From: an uncultured Bacteroidales bacterium
Lineage (GTDB): Bacteria > Bacteroidota > Bacteroidia > Bacteroidales > UBA932
Direction of reading: 5' to 3'
Assembly: GCA_946614205.1 (NCBI GenBank)
Contig: CAMOGR010000068.1
Location: 1-6,284, forward strand
Length of the DNA: 6,284 bases
Shown: in pieces, positions 5,912-6,284 of the stretch
Position numbering within the stretch: position 1 is the stretch's first letter
Layout of the letters: every line of letters begins with the position of its first letter
Program-made: the position numbers and the translations under genes
The notes under the pieces: generated by a model
Database searches by the model: none
What the model was told of the DNA's origin: nothing
Seen by the model: only the letters and a program-made list of their open reading frames with translations

Positions 5912-6284
5912 ATGAAAAGGACCTTCCCTATTATTCTTCTTTCCTTCCTCTGCGCCGCCTGCTCAGCTCCGACGGGGCCCGATTGCCTGTACAGCGGCGG
6001 CAAACCGGTCAAGGTCATCAGTATAGAAGTCACCACCGAGCTCCAGCCCGATTTCCCTGGCATGGCGCTCCGAAACGTATGCTTCATCAACGAGACCTCC
6101 GCCCCCATAACCATAGACGCCATGGAGACCTCACGCATCGAGGTGCGGGGGGCCAAGGTGTGGACCTTCCAGCCCACGTCCAGCGGTGAGCGCAAAGACT
6201 GGGCATTCCCCGTCAGCGACGGCTTCAGCCAGCGCAACTACCTGGGAATGAACGATTCCGACTACGGCGGCGGCATACCGATGG
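5912..6284 (+). CDS. Exported GH36-like alpha-galactosidase (or alpha-N-acetylgalactosaminidase), N-terminal fragment
   Basis: The first 124 residues of a protein that runs off the right edge. Residues 1-17 (MKRTFPIILLSFLCAAC) form a short hydrophobic signal with a lipobox-like end, C17 being the likely lipidated cysteine; the -3 position is cysteine instead of the usual Leu/Val/Ile, so lipoprotein status is probable, not certain. The following SAPTGPD lacks the acidic run typical of Bacteroidota surface-export signals, so a periplasm-facing location is plausible. Residues 30-124 look like the N-terminal beta-sandwich of GH36/melibiase enzymes, above all RNYLGMNDSDYGGGIPM at 108-124, which resembles the conserved MNxSDYGGG segment I recall from Bacteroides alpha-galactosidases. 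The catalytic (alpha/beta)8 domain with its two aspartates is outside the window. It begins two bases after the kinase stop codon, so it is in the same operon. GH36 contains both alpha-galactosidases and alpha-N-acetylgalactosaminidases; the AgaS-like neighbour makes the second worth considering. Confidence 0.68.
   Translation, partial: MKRTFPIILLSFLCAACSAPTGPDCLYSGGKPVKVISIEVTTELQPDFPGMALRNVCFINETSAPITIDAMETSRIEVRGAKVWTFQPTSSGERKDWAFPVSDGFSQRNYLGMNDSDYGGGIPM

Overview
The window looks like a carbohydrate-utilisation locus from a Bacteroidota chromosome, probably order Bacteroidales with a fairly GC-rich coding style. The evidence is a SusC/RagA-type TonB-dependent transporter, several good matches to the Bacteroides promoter -7 box (TAnnTTTG), A-rich translation starts without Shine-Dalgarno sequences, and AT-rich intergenic DNA between GC-rich genes. 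I cannot name a genus.

Layout. On the minus strand, read right to left, are a DeoR-family regulator (4806-4015), an AgaS-like SIS-domain sugar-phosphate isomerase/deaminase (3827-2706), and the first 814 residues of a SusC-like outer-membrane transporter (2443-1, running off the left edge). On the plus strand, divergent from the regulator, are a PfkB-family sugar kinase (4956-5909) and, two bases later, the start of an exported protein with an N-terminal region like GH36 alpha-galactosidases (from 5912, running off the right edge). No intergenic gap exceeds 300 bases. The three main gaps (2444-2705, 3828-4014, 4807-4955) all carry visible structure.

How it may work together (inference). The SusC protein, with a SusD partner expected just beyond the left edge, would import an oligosaccharide. 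The GH36-like enzyme would release alpha-linked galactose or N-acetylgalactosamine. The kinase and SIS enzyme would act on the resulting sugar or sugar phosphate in a tagatose-6-phosphate-like route. The DeoR-family protein would repress the locus until a phosphorylated intermediate appears. The AgaS/AgaR/PfkB combination resembles proteobacterial N-acetylgalactosamine/galactosamine loci, but the deacetylase and the aldolase are not in view.

The most interesting non-coding signals are: (1) the 262-base gap before susC, which can form a 19-bp bulged hairpin next to a second nested helix, plus a competing helix, and lacks a recognisable promoter; (2) a 21-base motif shared at 17 of 21 positions between the kinase/regulator divergent region and the region upstream of the SIS gene; and (3) a 14-bp inverted repeat overlapping the SIS promoter. 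The last two are probably operators for the local DeoR-family regulator. I see no mobile element, CRISPR array, tRNA or rRNA, and nothing that clearly amounts to a wholly new system.
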